A stretch of 64,000 nt of DNA from JAPKZH01 sp963715635. Its GTDB lineage: Bacteria > Acidobacteriota > Aminicenantia > Aminicenantales > UBA4085. This document shows, one piece after another, positions 46,760-54,860 of the stretch (positions are counted from its first letter, which is position 1; the number at the start of each line of letters is the position of its first letter). The notes beneath the pieces were generated by a model. The model was not told the origin of the DNA and searched no databases. It saw nothing but the letters and a program-made list of their open reading frames with translations. The stretch is from assembly GCA_963715635.1 (NCBI GenBank), contig OY970261.1:1736001-1800000 (forward strand), read 5' to 3'. The position numbers were made by a program, and so were the translations under genes.

Positions 46760-48595
46760 ATGAACGGATGGACCGGCAATATTCTCAGGGTCAACCTCTC
46801 TACAAAAAACGTTAAAAAAGAAACATACAGCGAGGAGTTTGCTTTAAAATGGGTCGGCGGCAGGGGCTTTGCCCTTAAAATTTTGTGGGACGAGCTTAAA
46901 CCGGGGACTGATCCGTTGGGACCCGACAATAAATTTATTGTTGCTTTGGGCCCGATCGCCGGAATTCCGGCTCCCAACACGGGCAAGACCGTCGTGGCCG
47001 CAAAATCCCCGCTGACGGGGGGCTATGGTGACGGGAACTTGGGCTCGAGAGTCACCGAACACCTGAGAAGAGCCGGGTATGACATCCTGATCGTCGAGGG
47101 AAAGGCCGACGCCCCGACGTATATTCATATCGAAGACGACAAAGTCAATTTCCTTTCCGCCCAGGAAGTCTGGGGGAAAGGTTCGTATGACACGATGAAT
47201 TGGCTCTATAAAAAGTACGGCAAGGCGGCAGGCATTTTAACCATCGGTCAGGCCGGGGAAAATCTCTCTCTTTACGCCGTCGTCCGCAGCATGGAAGGCC
47301 GGGCCGGGGGTAGGCCGGGCATGGGAGCCGTCATGGGATCTAAAAACCTAAAGGCCATTGTCGTCAAAGGGACGAAGCCGATCCCTCAAGCCGACCCTCA
47401 AGGCATGAAAACGCTGGGAGCAGGGGACCTGAGAAAGGTCCAAGAGATCGACAAGAAGACCGGCTGGTCCAAGCAAAGCACGACCGGCGTGCTGGCTTGG
47501 TGCAACGAAGTGGCTGCCCTTCCCGTCCGGAATATGCGCAAAACCCATCATCCCGACGCCTGGAAGGTGGACGGCGAGCGGCTGAACGCGGCCCGCGTCG
47601 CCACCTATGGGTGCCCGAACTGCACCATGCGCTGCGGCATCACGATCCACGACCATGAAGGACACGAGTCCGAGCTCGATTACGAGAACATCGGCATGCT
47701 CGGCCCCAACTTAGAGGTCTTCGACCTCGACCAGGTCGGCTCGCTCAATTATTTGTGCGATGATTATGGGTTCGACACGATCTCCGCTGGCGCAACGCTC
47801 GGCTTCTATGCGGATGCCATCGACCATGGCGTCGTGAGCGGCGATTTCAAGTTCGGCGACGCTGAAAGGGCCAAGCAGTTGCTTGGAATGGCGGCCCGCC
47901 GTGAAGGAATCGGCGACCTGATCGCCCAGGGGTCGCTGCGGATGGCCAGGAAATTCGGCAAGGGCTCCGAGGCCTATGCCATGCAGGTCAAGGGGCTGGA
48001 GCTCTCCGCCTATAACGTCAAGTTCACGCCCGGGATGGCCCTGTCGTTCGCGACAAGCGCGATCGGCGCCCACCACAAGGAGGCCTGGGTCATTACGTTC
48101 GAAATCAACCAGACTCCGAGGGAATCTTACGGGCCGGAAAAGGCGGCCAAAGTGATCGAGCTGCAGAGAATCCGCGGCGGCTTGTTCGAATTTATCGTGG
48201 CCTGCCGGTTCCCCTGGATCGAGCTGGGCTGGCCTTTGGATAATTATTCCAAATATTTCAATACCGTCACCGGCCTGAACTGGACGCTCGACGATTTTTG
48301 GAAAGTCAGCGATCGGATATACGGTTTGATGAAGCTGTTCTGGCTGCGCGAATTTCCCGATTGGAACCGGACAATGGATTATCCACCGCCCGTCTGCTTC
48401 GACCCCTCAAACGCGGATACAGAAGGTCCGATTGCGGGAAAAGTGCTCGACGAGAAGAAATACGACGCCCTCCTCCAGCTTTATTACGATATGCGAAAAT
48501 GGGATAGGCGCGGCATCCCAACCCGGAAGACCGCCGATAAGCTGGGGCTGAGCCAGGAAGCGGCCGTCGCCGAAAAATTTGCGAAGCTGGAATAG
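46760..48595 (+). CDS. Aldehyde:ferredoxin oxidoreductase family tungsten enzyme
   Basis: 611 residues from ATG 46760 (GGAGG at 46748). AOR oxidises aldehydes to acids, or the reverse, with ferredoxin and a bis-pyranopterin tungsten centre. The N-terminal MNGWTGNILRVNLSTKNVKK and VGGRGFALKIL are typical. The pterin-binding GGRPGMGAVMGSKNLKAIVV and the [4Fe-4S] ligands in YGCPNCTMRCG plus a later Cys (VACRFPW) are present. DYENIGMLGPNLEV is also family-typical. It is followed 3 nt later by a MoaD-like carrier, so the cofactor genes are clustered. Exact aldehyde substrate unknown. Confidence 0.93.
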   Translation: MNGWTGNILRVNLSTKNVKKETYSEEFALKWVGGRGFALKILWDELKPGTDPLGPDNKFIVALGPIAGIPAPNTGKTVVAAKSPLTGGYGDGNLGSRVTEHLRRAGYDILIVEGKADAPTYIHIEDDKVNFLSAQEVWGKGSYDTMNWLYKKYGKAAGILTIGQAGENLSLYAVVRSMEGRAGGRPGMGAVMGSKNLKAIVVKGTKPIPQADPQGMKTLGAGDLRKVQEIDKKTGWSKQSTTGVLAWCNEVAALPVRNMRKTHHPDAWKVDGERLNAARVATYGCPNCTMRCGITIHDHEGHESELDYENIGMLGPNLEVFDLDQVGSLNYLCDDYGFDTISAGATLGFYADAIDHGVVSGDFKFGDAERAKQLLGMAARREGIGDLIAQGSLRMARKFGKGSEAYAMQVKGLELSAYNVKFTPGMALSFATSAIGAHHKEAWVITFEINQTPRESYGPEKAAKVIELQRIRGGLFEFIVACRFPWIELGWPLDNYSKYFNTVTGLNWTLDDFWKVSDRIYGLMKLFWLREFPDWNRTMDYPPPVCFDPSNADTEGPIAGKVLDEKKYDALLQLYYDMRKWDRRGIPTRKTADKLGLSQEAAVAEKFAKLE

Positions 48596-48598
48596 GAT

Positions 48599-48826
48599 AT
48601 GAAAATCCATATCAAGATGATCGGCCCGCTGATCTATGATGTCGGGTTCAGCGAAAAAGAGATGGAGATTCCGGAGCGGACCACCGCGGAAAGGCTGCTG
48701 GAATTGCTTAGCGTCCCGAAGCAGCGGCCGCGAATCGTCACCCGAAACGGAAAAGCCGTCGCTCCGCATGAAGAGCTGGCGGATGGAGACAGGATCGCCA
48801 TCTCCCCGATCTACTCCGGCGGATAA
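48599..48826 (+). CDS. MoaD/ThiS-family sulfur carrier
   Basis: 75 residues with a beta-grasp pattern: MKIHIKMIGPLIYDV, TTAERLLELLSV, IVTRNGKAVAPHEELADGDR, and a C-terminal SPIYSGG. The terminal Gly-Gly is what an E1 enzyme adenylates and thiolates to supply sulfur for the pterin dithiolene. Located 3 nt after the AOR gene. The ThiF-like E1 at 50696 is a good partner candidate. Confidence 0.88.
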   Translation: MKIHIKMIGPLIYDVGFSEKEMEIPERTTAERLLELLSVPKQRPRIVTRNGKAVAPHEELADGDRIAISPIYSGG

Positions 48827-48839
48827 TAATTGAATAATT

Positions 48840-49007
48840 GGGGTCAAACCTACTCATTACGCAGTCTCCCCGAGGACACTCTTGGAAGGAAACCCTTGCG
48901 CAGGGTTTCCTTCCAACGCTCGCTTCGCTCGCTGCCTTCTTTCCAAGGAGCATCGGGCCATGAATTGACTACGCCGGAAATTTTGCGTAAAAAGTAGGTT
49001 TGACCCC
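48840..49007. repeat. REP-like palindrome, copy 2, with 120-nt insert
   Basis: Arms GGGGTCAAACCTACTC then ATTACGCA (48840-48863) and the complementary arm ending GACCCC (48984-49007). The loop, about 19 nt in other copies, is 120 nt here. It contains a second perfect hairpin (15-bp stem starting TTGGAAGGAAACCCT at 48882, loop TGCGC). The right arm holds the only likely start codons of the following gene. Confidence 0.8.
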
Positions 49008-50611
49008 GGATTTAAACCAAAGCGAAAAAATTTTGAAACCTGTATTAATCGACGGGACTTGGCGGAAAGCCTTCTCACCCATCGGCTCTTTCCAGGCTGT
49101 CAACCCGATGACAGGGTCTCAACTCGACGACCCTTACCCTATTTCGAGTTTCGCAGAAGTCGAAGAAGCGCTCGAAGCCGCACATACGGCTGGGAAAGCT
49201 CTTTTTAAAACGCCCCCCGAAGCCATCGCCGATTTTTTGGAAGCTTTTGCCGAAAGCATTGAAGGCCATGCCGACGAATTGGTCGAGATCGCCCATCTAG
49301 AAACAGCCCTCCCAAAAGAGCCTCGGCTGCGATCGACAGAGCTTCCCCGCACGACCAATCAGCTGCGCCAGGCGGCGCGTGCAGCGAGAGAGCGCTCCTG
49401 GTGCCGCGCTACGATCGATACAAAGGCCAATCTCCGCTCAAAATACGCACCTTTAGGCGGCGGCATTGTCGTTTTTGGTCCTAACAACTTTCCTTTCGCC
49501 TTCAACCCGGCGGCCGGAGGGGATTGCGCCGCTGCTGTTGCCGCCGGAAACCCGGTCATTGCTAAAGCGAATCCCGGGCATCCGGGGACAACAAAGCTCT
49601 TCGCCGAGTTCGCCTTTAAATGCATAAAAAAGGCCGGCCTGCCCAATGGCATGTTCCAGATGATCTATCATCTTCGCCCTGAAGACGGCCTTAAGCTTGT
49701 CGCCCATCAGCTTGTCGGCGCAACTTCATTTACAGGCAGCCGTCCCGCAGGCCTGCGGCTAAAAGAAGCGGCGGAACAAGCGGGCAAAATGATTTATCTG
49801 GAGATGTCAAGCGTCAATCCAATCTTCATTCTGCCGGGCTCTCTTCGAGAGCGGCCGGAGGCTGTTGCCGCAGATCTCTTCAATTCCTGCGCGCTCGGGG
49901 CGGGACAATTCTGCACCAAGCCCGGAGTAGTCGTTCTCCTGCATAATGAAGAAAGCGAAGGTTTTTTCCGGATTATCACGAAGCTATTCGAGCAGCCCCC
50001 GGCGGGCTTCTTGGTTGGGCAAAATGTCCTGGACGGAATTGAAGCGACTCTTAAGACGATGCAAGATGCCGGCGCTCAAATTGTGACGGGCGGGAAAAAG
50101 CTCGAAGGCCAGGGCTTCCGCTATGCAAACACGCTCTTGAGAGTACCGGGCGAGATTTTCTTAAAAAATCCGAAGGCCCTGCAGCACGAAGCTTTCGGCA
50201 CGGTGGCTTTGGCGGTCTTTGCCAAGGATTTTGATCAAATGACGGAGATCGCCGACGCGCTCGAAGGAAACCTGACCGCCAGCATCTACAGCCATACGCT
50301 GGATGAAGACGAGAGTTTTTACGCCCTGCTCGAGCCGATCTTACGGCGAAAAGTCGGAACGTCTGCTCAACGATAAAATGCCGACCGGAGTCACAGTATC
50401 ACTAGCGATGGTCCACGGCGGCCCTTTTCCCGCTTCAGGCCATCCCGGCTTCACCGCCGTCGGCATTCCCGCATCCCTTCTTCGTTTTGCGGCTCTACAC
50501 TGCTATGACAATGTGCGCCCGAATCGCCTGCCTGCCGAGCTCCGCGATAAAAACCCGACCGGCCGGATGTGGCGGATGATCGACGGCGAGTGGACACAGC
50601 GGGATATCTGA
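49000..50611 (+). pseudogene. Aldehyde dehydrogenase (2,5-dioxovalerate-type), frameshifted
   Basis: An ALDH superfamily gene close to alpha-ketoglutarate semialdehyde dehydrogenases. The first frame (TTG 49000 to TAA 50376) has GIVVFGPNNFPFAFNPAAGG, catalytic Glu in YLEMSSVNPIF and catalytic Cys in GAGQFCTKPG. It then ends LRRKVGTSAQR. The C-terminus continues in the next frame as RLLNDKMPTGVTVSLAMVHG, PFPASGHPGFTAVG and WRMIDGEWTQRDI. Removing one A at 50358-50359 restores one frame (KVG-RLLNDK). No ATG start exists; the TTG lies in the repeat arm, and another TTG is at 49033. Either a recent pseudogene or a base-call error. Confidence 0.85.
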
Positions 50612-50626
50612 CCGGGGTCATTGACC

Positions 50627-50693
50627 GGGGTCAAACCTACTCTTTACGCACAATTTTCTCGGGGGTGACAGCGTAACGAGTAGGTTTGACCCC
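50627..50693. repeat. REP-like palindrome, copy 3
   Basis: Arms GGGGTCAAACCTACTC then TTTACGCA, and CGTAACGAGTAGGTTTGACC at the right. It is preceded by a partial extra unit (GGGGTCATTGACC). It lies between the aldehyde dehydrogenase stop and the end of the ThiF-like gene, so the dehydrogenase is bracketed by copies 2 and 3. Confidence 0.85.
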
Positions 50694-50695
50694 AA

Positions 50696-51316
50696 TTATT
50701 TCCTCTTGGCTTTAACCAGCAGCTCGATGGCCAAATTGGCCTGCATGTTGGCCACGATTCCGACCCTGGGCGCCATCGGCGAAATACCTTCTTTCGCTTC
50801 GCTCTCCTCGTCCCCGCAAATATAAACGTTTCCGATCCTTCTTGTCCGAAGCTTTCGGTTCTTTCCGAACCCGGAAAGGCCGGAAGCCATGATGATCGGC
50901 TTCCTGGGAAAATGCGATATCCAGATCTCAAGCAGCATTTCTTTCTGGCCCGCCAGGTCAAATGCTTCGATCATCACATCCACCGTCCTGAATATGCGCG
51001 GAATGTTTTTTTCGCTGAGCCTGACATGATGGCCCACATATTCGGAAAAAGGGTTGATCTTCCTGAGGTTCTCGAGGAGCGCCTGGATTTTGACTTTCCC
51101 GATCTGGGCCCAGAAATATTGTTGCCTATTTAAGTTGGACGTCTCGAGGCGGTCATAATCGGCGATAATCAGCTTACCGATCCCGACCCTGGCCAGAGAA
51201 ATGGCGGCGTTCGACCCCAGCCCGCCGGCCCCCGCGATCCCGACAATGCCGGCCCTTATTACGGGCAGAATTTTAGGGTCATGCTTAGCGAAAAATTCCT
51301 TCTCGAAGTTCTCCAT
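50696..51316 (-). CDS. ThiF/MoeB/HesA-family E1-like adenylyltransferase
   Basis: 206 residues from ATG 51316; a TTG 18 nt upstream is the alternative. Rossmann-type GIAGAGGLGSNAAISLARVG is the ATP-binding start, DYDRLETSNLNRQQYFWAQI holds the Asp/Arg/Gln triad, and EAFDLAGQKEMLLE follows. RIGNVYICGDEESEAKEG and APRVGIVANMQANLAIELL close it. There is no CxxC zinc pair and no rhodanese domain, matching short 'ThiF' forms. It would activate a ThiS/MoaD carrier; the neighbouring MoaD-like protein and mobB make pterin cofactor sulfuration likelier than thiamine. Confidence 0.85.
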   Translation of the reverse strand: MENFEKEFFAKHDPKILPVIRAGIVGIAGAGGLGSNAAISLARVGIGKLIIADYDRLETSNLNRQQYFWAQIGKVKIQALLENLRKINPFSEYVGHHVRLSEKNIPRIFRTVDVMIEAFDLAGQKEMLLEIWISHFPRKPIIMASGLSGFGKNRKLRTRRIGNVYICGDEESEAKEGISPMAPRVGIVANMQANLAIELLVKAKRK

Positions 51317-51399
51317 TTCAATGCATTCCTGCAATTCCCAGAAATATTTTAAGGAGGCGAGTCGAATTCCAGAGAATTCGGAACATGCTCTTCCTCAAA

Positions 51400-52020
51400 T
51401 CAACCTATGATCCGGCCCAACGTCCAGAGAACAACGAGAGCGACAAGGGCCCCGGCCGTGGCCCAACGCGGGCGGCGCGCAGACGCAACGCCGCTGCTCA
51501 TTCCAACCTTCAGCCCCAACGGGATCAGCACGATCGCGGCCAACGCCGCCCAGCTTCCGCCGACAAAAATATGGTTCAGGACTTTCGGCGTGCCTCCTGC
51601 AACCCATGGCCTGTAGCGAAAAATATAGGTAATGAAAACGGCAAACAGGGTGTATCCGCCGTAGGCGCTGACGATTCCGGTCAGCGCCGTGCGCCAGGAA
51701 TACTTTTTTTCATTCTTCAGCCAGAGGGTCGCCGCGATGTCAAAGATCATTCCGATAAAGAAAATCCCAAGAAGATGGCAGAAATAAGGGGCGGCATTCA
51801 CCAGCTTAAACAGGGCGGCCGTGGCGCCGACAACGCTGGACGTCCCCGGTTTATTGATAACTCCCCGCGCAATTCCTAAAATAAAAAACGCCCAAGCCGA
51901 AAGCCAGACCGAGGCATGAGGAACGTTGTTTTTGAAGAACGCTTCACCGCCGACGACTTCCATGATCCCCCACAGAGAGCCGAGAACCAGCAGCCAGATC
52001 CAGGGCTTAAAGTCCTTCAT
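51400..52020 (-). CDS. Integral membrane protein in mobB-thiF operon
   Basis: 206 residues with about six helices: WIWLLVLGSLWGIMEVVGGE, VWLSAWAFFILGIARGVIN, VVGATAALFKLVN, HLLGIFFIGMIFDIAATLWL, GYTLFAVFITYIF, and the last two near the C-terminus. The small, Gly-rich, six-helix layout recalls S-components of ECF transporters, but I see no diagnostic motif. Its start overlaps the 56-aa gene by 4 nt. It could import or handle tungstate, molybdate or a pterin precursor (inference from neighbours). Confidence 0.65.
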   Translation of the reverse strand: MKDFKPWIWLLVLGSLWGIMEVVGGEAFFKNNVPHASVWLSAWAFFILGIARGVINKPGTSSVVGATAALFKLVNAAPYFCHLLGIFFIGMIFDIAATLWLKNEKKYSWRTALTGIVSAYGGYTLFAVFITYIFRYRPWVAGGTPKVLNHIFVGGSWAALAAIVLIPLGLKVGMSSGVASARRPRWATAGALVALVVLWTLGRIIG

Positions 52021-52187
52021 TTCTTGACCTCCTTCCTTATGGCTAAATAAACTTGGCGTGGGTTTTTCTTGACTTTATCCAGCGACCCAACCATCCCCAG
52101 GATGGTCTGGGCCAGGATTTTCTGGACAAACGCATTGAGAGGAATGGCCTTCCCGTCACATTCCAGAATGACGCGTATCTTTTCCAT
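52017..52187 (-). CDS. 56-aa conserved-looking small protein in mobB operon
   Basis: From ATG 52187 (GGAGG upstream) it reads MEKIRVILECDGKAIPLNAF then VQKILAQTILGMVGSLDKV and KKNPRQVYLAIRKEVKK. It is soluble, beta then helix. It begins 1 nt after the mobB stop and overlaps the next gene by 4 nt, so it is firmly in the operon. No function recognised. Confidence 0.65.
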   Translation of the reverse strand: MEKIRVILECDGKAIPLNAFVQKILAQTILGMVGSLDKVKKNPRQVYLAIRKEVKK

Positions 52188-52188
52188 A

Positions 52189-52671
52189 TTAAAAACCTCC
52201 CTCCAGCCAATCGGCGATCTTTTCAAGCTGACGCGGATGAAAAACAGGCACCCGGCTGAGAATTCGAAAATCTGCGACCACGGCGGCCAGCTCCCGGGCG
52301 GGCGATTTAACCACGTCTGATATGCCGCGCCGCAGCACTTCGATTTTTCTCAGGTCTTTGTCCTTCCTGCCCCCCTCGACAAGGATGATATCCGCCGACC
52401 GAAAAGAGTTCCGCGCAAGGTCGGAAAAACTTATACCCTGTTTATCCTGCCTGAGAACGGCCCATCGTCCCGCGGACACCAGGGCTACTCCATCGGCGCC
52501 GGCCGCGAGATATTTCGAGGAGTCCTTGTTCTTCCCGCCCACATCGAAGCCGTGGGCGCAGTGTTTGATGACGGCCACAGACACTCCCCGCCTCTTCAGC
52601 TCGGGGACAAGCCGGGTGATGAGCCGCGTTTTGCCGCTCCCGGAATTTCCAACGATGGCAATGATTTTCAT
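52189..52671 (-). CDS. mobB: Molybdopterin-guanine dinucleotide biosynthesis protein B
   Basis: 160 residues. P-loop GTPase: IIAIVGNSGSGKTRLITRLV is Walker A. VSVAVIKHCAHGFDVGGKNK carries the conserved IKH and D. DIILVEGGRKDKDLRKIEV is the Walker B-like region (usually VEGFK). MobB assists nucleotide attachment to pterin cofactor. It is the first gene of a four-gene operon ending in the ThiF-like gene and faces the AOR/MoaD pair. Confidence 0.92.
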   Translation of the reverse strand: MKIIAIVGNSGSGKTRLITRLVPELKRRGVSVAVIKHCAHGFDVGGKNKDSSKYLAAGADGVALVSAGRWAVLRQDKQGISFSDLARNSFRSADIILVEGGRKDKDLRKIEVLRRGISDVVKSPARELAAVVADFRILSRVPVFHPRQLEKIADWLEGGF

Positions 52672-52703
52672 GGTGCTTTCAGCGGGCGATCCGCCCAGAA
52701 AAA

Positions 52704-52732
52704 CTTATAACACAGGAAAAACTTGAAGTCAA
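52704..52732 (-). promoter_or_regulatory. σ70-type promoter of the mobB operon
   Basis: On the minus strand TTGACT (52727-52732), 17-bp spacer, TATAAG (52704-52709), 33 bp before the mobB ATG. Confidence 0.65.
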
Positions 52733-52753
52733 AAATCAAATGTGCTAAATTTG

Positions 52754-52850
52754 ATGGCGACTCCGAGCCACAGGACGCTAAAGCCCGGTCGGAACGCGGG
52801 CCAAGCCCTTTGGCCGATAGGGCAAGACGGGAAACGGTTTTGCCTTCCGT
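52754..52850 (+). ncRNA. Structured leader of TonB receptor, possible c-di-GMP-I-like riboswitch
   Basis: Between promoter-side sequence and ATG 52869 lies a GC-rich stretch with GGACGCTAAAGCC (52773-52785). This differs by one inserted base from the GGACGCAAAGCC core of GEMM-I (c-di-GMP) riboswitches. GGCGACTCC upstream (52756-52764) could be the GGCAAACC equivalent and pairs partly with GGTTTTGCC (52836-52844). GGCCAA/TTGGCC gives another stem (52799-52815). The tetraloop-receptor features are not all evident. It lacks the cobalamin-riboswitch box GGAGACCUGCC. Confidence 0.3.
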
Positions 52851-52868
52851 ATTTGAAAAGGAGGACTT

Positions 52869-54860
52869 ATGGAATTCTCTGCTGCAACCCCCAAGAACCC
52901 GATTTTGATCATCGCCTGCTCGATGCTATGTCTTTCCCTCATCGTGCTTCCTCGGTTCACGGCCGGCCAAGAGAAGAAAGAACAGGAAAAGAAGGAGCAG
53001 GAAAAAAAAGAACAGAAAAAAACTCAAGAGCAAAAAGCCCAGGAGCAGACTGTCAAAATCACAGAAGAAATCCTGGTCGTTGGAAAGGCCCCTAAAGAGC
53101 AGCCTGTTTCGACAGTCACCCGGATCGATTTCACCAAACTCGAACAGAACAAGCCCTTGGACCTGTCCGAAGCCATTCGATATGCGCCAGGCGTCAATGT
53201 CACCTTCGGCGATAAGGATACGTATACGCTGAAGCTCCGCGGGATCGATGCCAAGCGAATCGCCCTGTTGATCGACGGCGTGCCTGATTATGAGCCCTAT
53301 TACAGCACGTTCGACCTGAAGACGGTATCCGCCGCCGGAATAGAATCTCTTCAAATCACCAAGGGCCCGTCCTCCGTTCTTTATGGGCCAAACACGCTCG
53401 GCGGAATCGTCAACGTCATCACCCGGAGGCCCGGCCCCGTCCCCTACCTGACCCTCAATGGCAGCTACGGCGAGGAAAACACGAGGAGCGTCGGCGCCGA
53501 CGGAGGTTTTCAGTGGAAGAGCTTCTCGCTCGTCGGAGACGTCTCTTACCAGGATTCGGACGCCTTCATGTATCCGGACAAAGCGGCGGCGCTCGGCGTG
53601 ACCACCCGCAAGAACAGCGATTACCAGAGGTTAAACCTCAATGCCAAGGTCTATTATCAACCGTCCGCCCGCACGGAAATCATGGTCAACGGCGGCGTTT
53701 ACCTGTCGGATTACGGGATGCCGGCAGCCCTCTTCACGCAGAAAGCACGATATTGGAGGTTCAAGGATTGGGACCGCTACACGCTCAACGCCGGCGGCTT
53801 CACGGCGCTGGGCGAGAATTCCACGCTTCGCTTCCGCGCCTTCTATGTCAACTACAACAACACGCTGGATCAGTGGAAAGACGTGGCGATGACCATCCGC
53901 CAATTCGAGAGCACTTTTGACAACTCCGTTTACGGCGCCTTCGCCCTCGGCGATTTTTACGTCAGCCGGTCCAATTCTCTCAAGGTTAGCTTGAATTACG
54001 AAAAAGACATCGCCCGCACCCAGGATGATGTGAATTTCCCTTGGCTAAAGTACGACCAAGGGACCTTCTCGGCCGCCGTGGAAGACCATTTTTCGATCAC
54101 CGATCAATGGAAGCTTGTCGGCGGGGTGAGCCTGGATACAATTTACAAATTCAAAGGAGGGACATCGTCCAAGTTCAATCCTTTGATCGGGATCAAGTTC
54201 TCGCCTCAAGAAGACCTGGATTTCCACGTTTCGGTTTCACAAAAATCCAAGTTCCCCTCCATGCGCTCCTTGTATTCCACATCCTCGGGAAACCCGAACC
54301 TCCTCAGCGAGACCGGCACGTGCGGCGAAGCGGGATTCGTGCTCAACAAAGGGGTGTATGTGTCCGGGGCCGCGTTCACCTACCAATTTAAAAATATGAT
54401 CGACACCAAGCTGCTCGCCGACGGCACGCGTCTTTATTGGAATATCGGCAAAGCGCGCATCAACGGGTTCGAGCTGCAAGCGCAAAAATCATTCGGCTGG
54501 CTGGAGGCGACGGTGAACTATACGTTTCTTGACCACAAGAACGTAAGCGACGACCGGCCGCTGGACGCGCTGGCCAAGCACAATCTCAACTTCGAGATCA
54601 ATATTTTCCCGATCAAAGCGCTGCGCGTCGGGTTTAACGGCCTCTACGCGTCCGCGTCGAACTGGTATGATTTTAACGCCCAAACGCTGCTGGGGATCCC
54701 TGAGTATAAATATTTCAACCTGATCGTTTCCTGCCTGCTCGATCGGTATGAGCTGTTCATCAAGATCACGAATTTGTTCGACGCCTATTTCTATTCCGAG
54801 CCCGGCTTCCCATGGCGGGGGCGATTTTTCGAGCTCGGAGCGAAGGTCAATATTTTATAA
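52869..54860 (+). CDS. TonB-dependent outer-membrane receptor
   Basis: 663 residues with AAAAGGAGG before the ATG. A hydrophobic signal (NPILIIACSMLCLSLIVLP) is followed by a Lys/Glu/Gln repeat (EKKEQEKKEQEKKEQKKTQE) of about 30 residues. The TonB-box/plug begins at EEILVVGKAPKEQPVSTVTR, with the plug NVTFGDKDTYTLKLRGID and VLYGPNTLGGIVNVITRRPG. The 22-strand barrel ends FPWRGRFFELGAKVNIL. It takes up a chelate or other large solute; the ligand is not evident. Its 3' end overlaps the convergent HD gene by 6 nt. Confidence 0.93.
   Translation: MEFSAATPKNPILIIACSMLCLSLIVLPRFTAGQEKKEQEKKEQEKKEQKKTQEQKAQEQTVKITEEILVVGKAPKEQPVSTVTRIDFTKLEQNKPLDLSEAIRYAPGVNVTFGDKDTYTLKLRGIDAKRIALLIDGVPDYEPYYSTFDLKTVSAAGIESLQITKGPSSVLYGPNTLGGIVNVITRRPGPVPYLTLNGSYGEENTRSVGADGGFQWKSFSLVGDVSYQDSDAFMYPDKAAALGVTTRKNSDYQRLNLNAKVYYQPSARTEIMVNGGVYLSDYGMPAALFTQKARYWRFKDWDRYTLNAGGFTALGENSTLRFRAFYVNYNNTLDQWKDVAMTIRQFESTFDNSVYGAFALGDFYVSRSNSLKVSLNYEKDIARTQDDVNFPWLKYDQGTFSAAVEDHFSITDQWKLVGGVSLDTIYKFKGGTSSKFNPLIGIKFSPQEDLDFHVSVSQKSKFPSMRSLYSTSSGNPNLLSETGTCGEAGFVLNKGVYVSGAAFTYQFKNMIDTKLLADGTRLYWNIGKARINGFELQAQKSFGWLEATVNYTFLDHKNVSDDRPLDALAKHNLNFEINIFPIKALRVGFNGLYASASNWYDFNAQTLLGIPEYKYFNLIVSCLLDRYELFIKITNLFDAYFYSEPGFPWRGRFFELGAKVNIL

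Noticed and set aside
50303..50611. Separate 102-aa gene after the aldehyde dehydrogenase
   Set aside because: Its sequence (PTGVTVSLAMVHGG) is the conserved C-terminus of the same dehydrogenase in a shifted frame.
48842..50693. Composite transposon carrying the aldehyde dehydrogenase
   Set aside because: The flanking palindromes encode no transposase and have no target duplications I can see, so I report bracketing, not a transposon.
52742..52868. Cobalamin riboswitch ahead of the TonB receptor
   Set aside because: Lacks the B12 box (GCC..GGAGACCUGCC) and the leader is too short.
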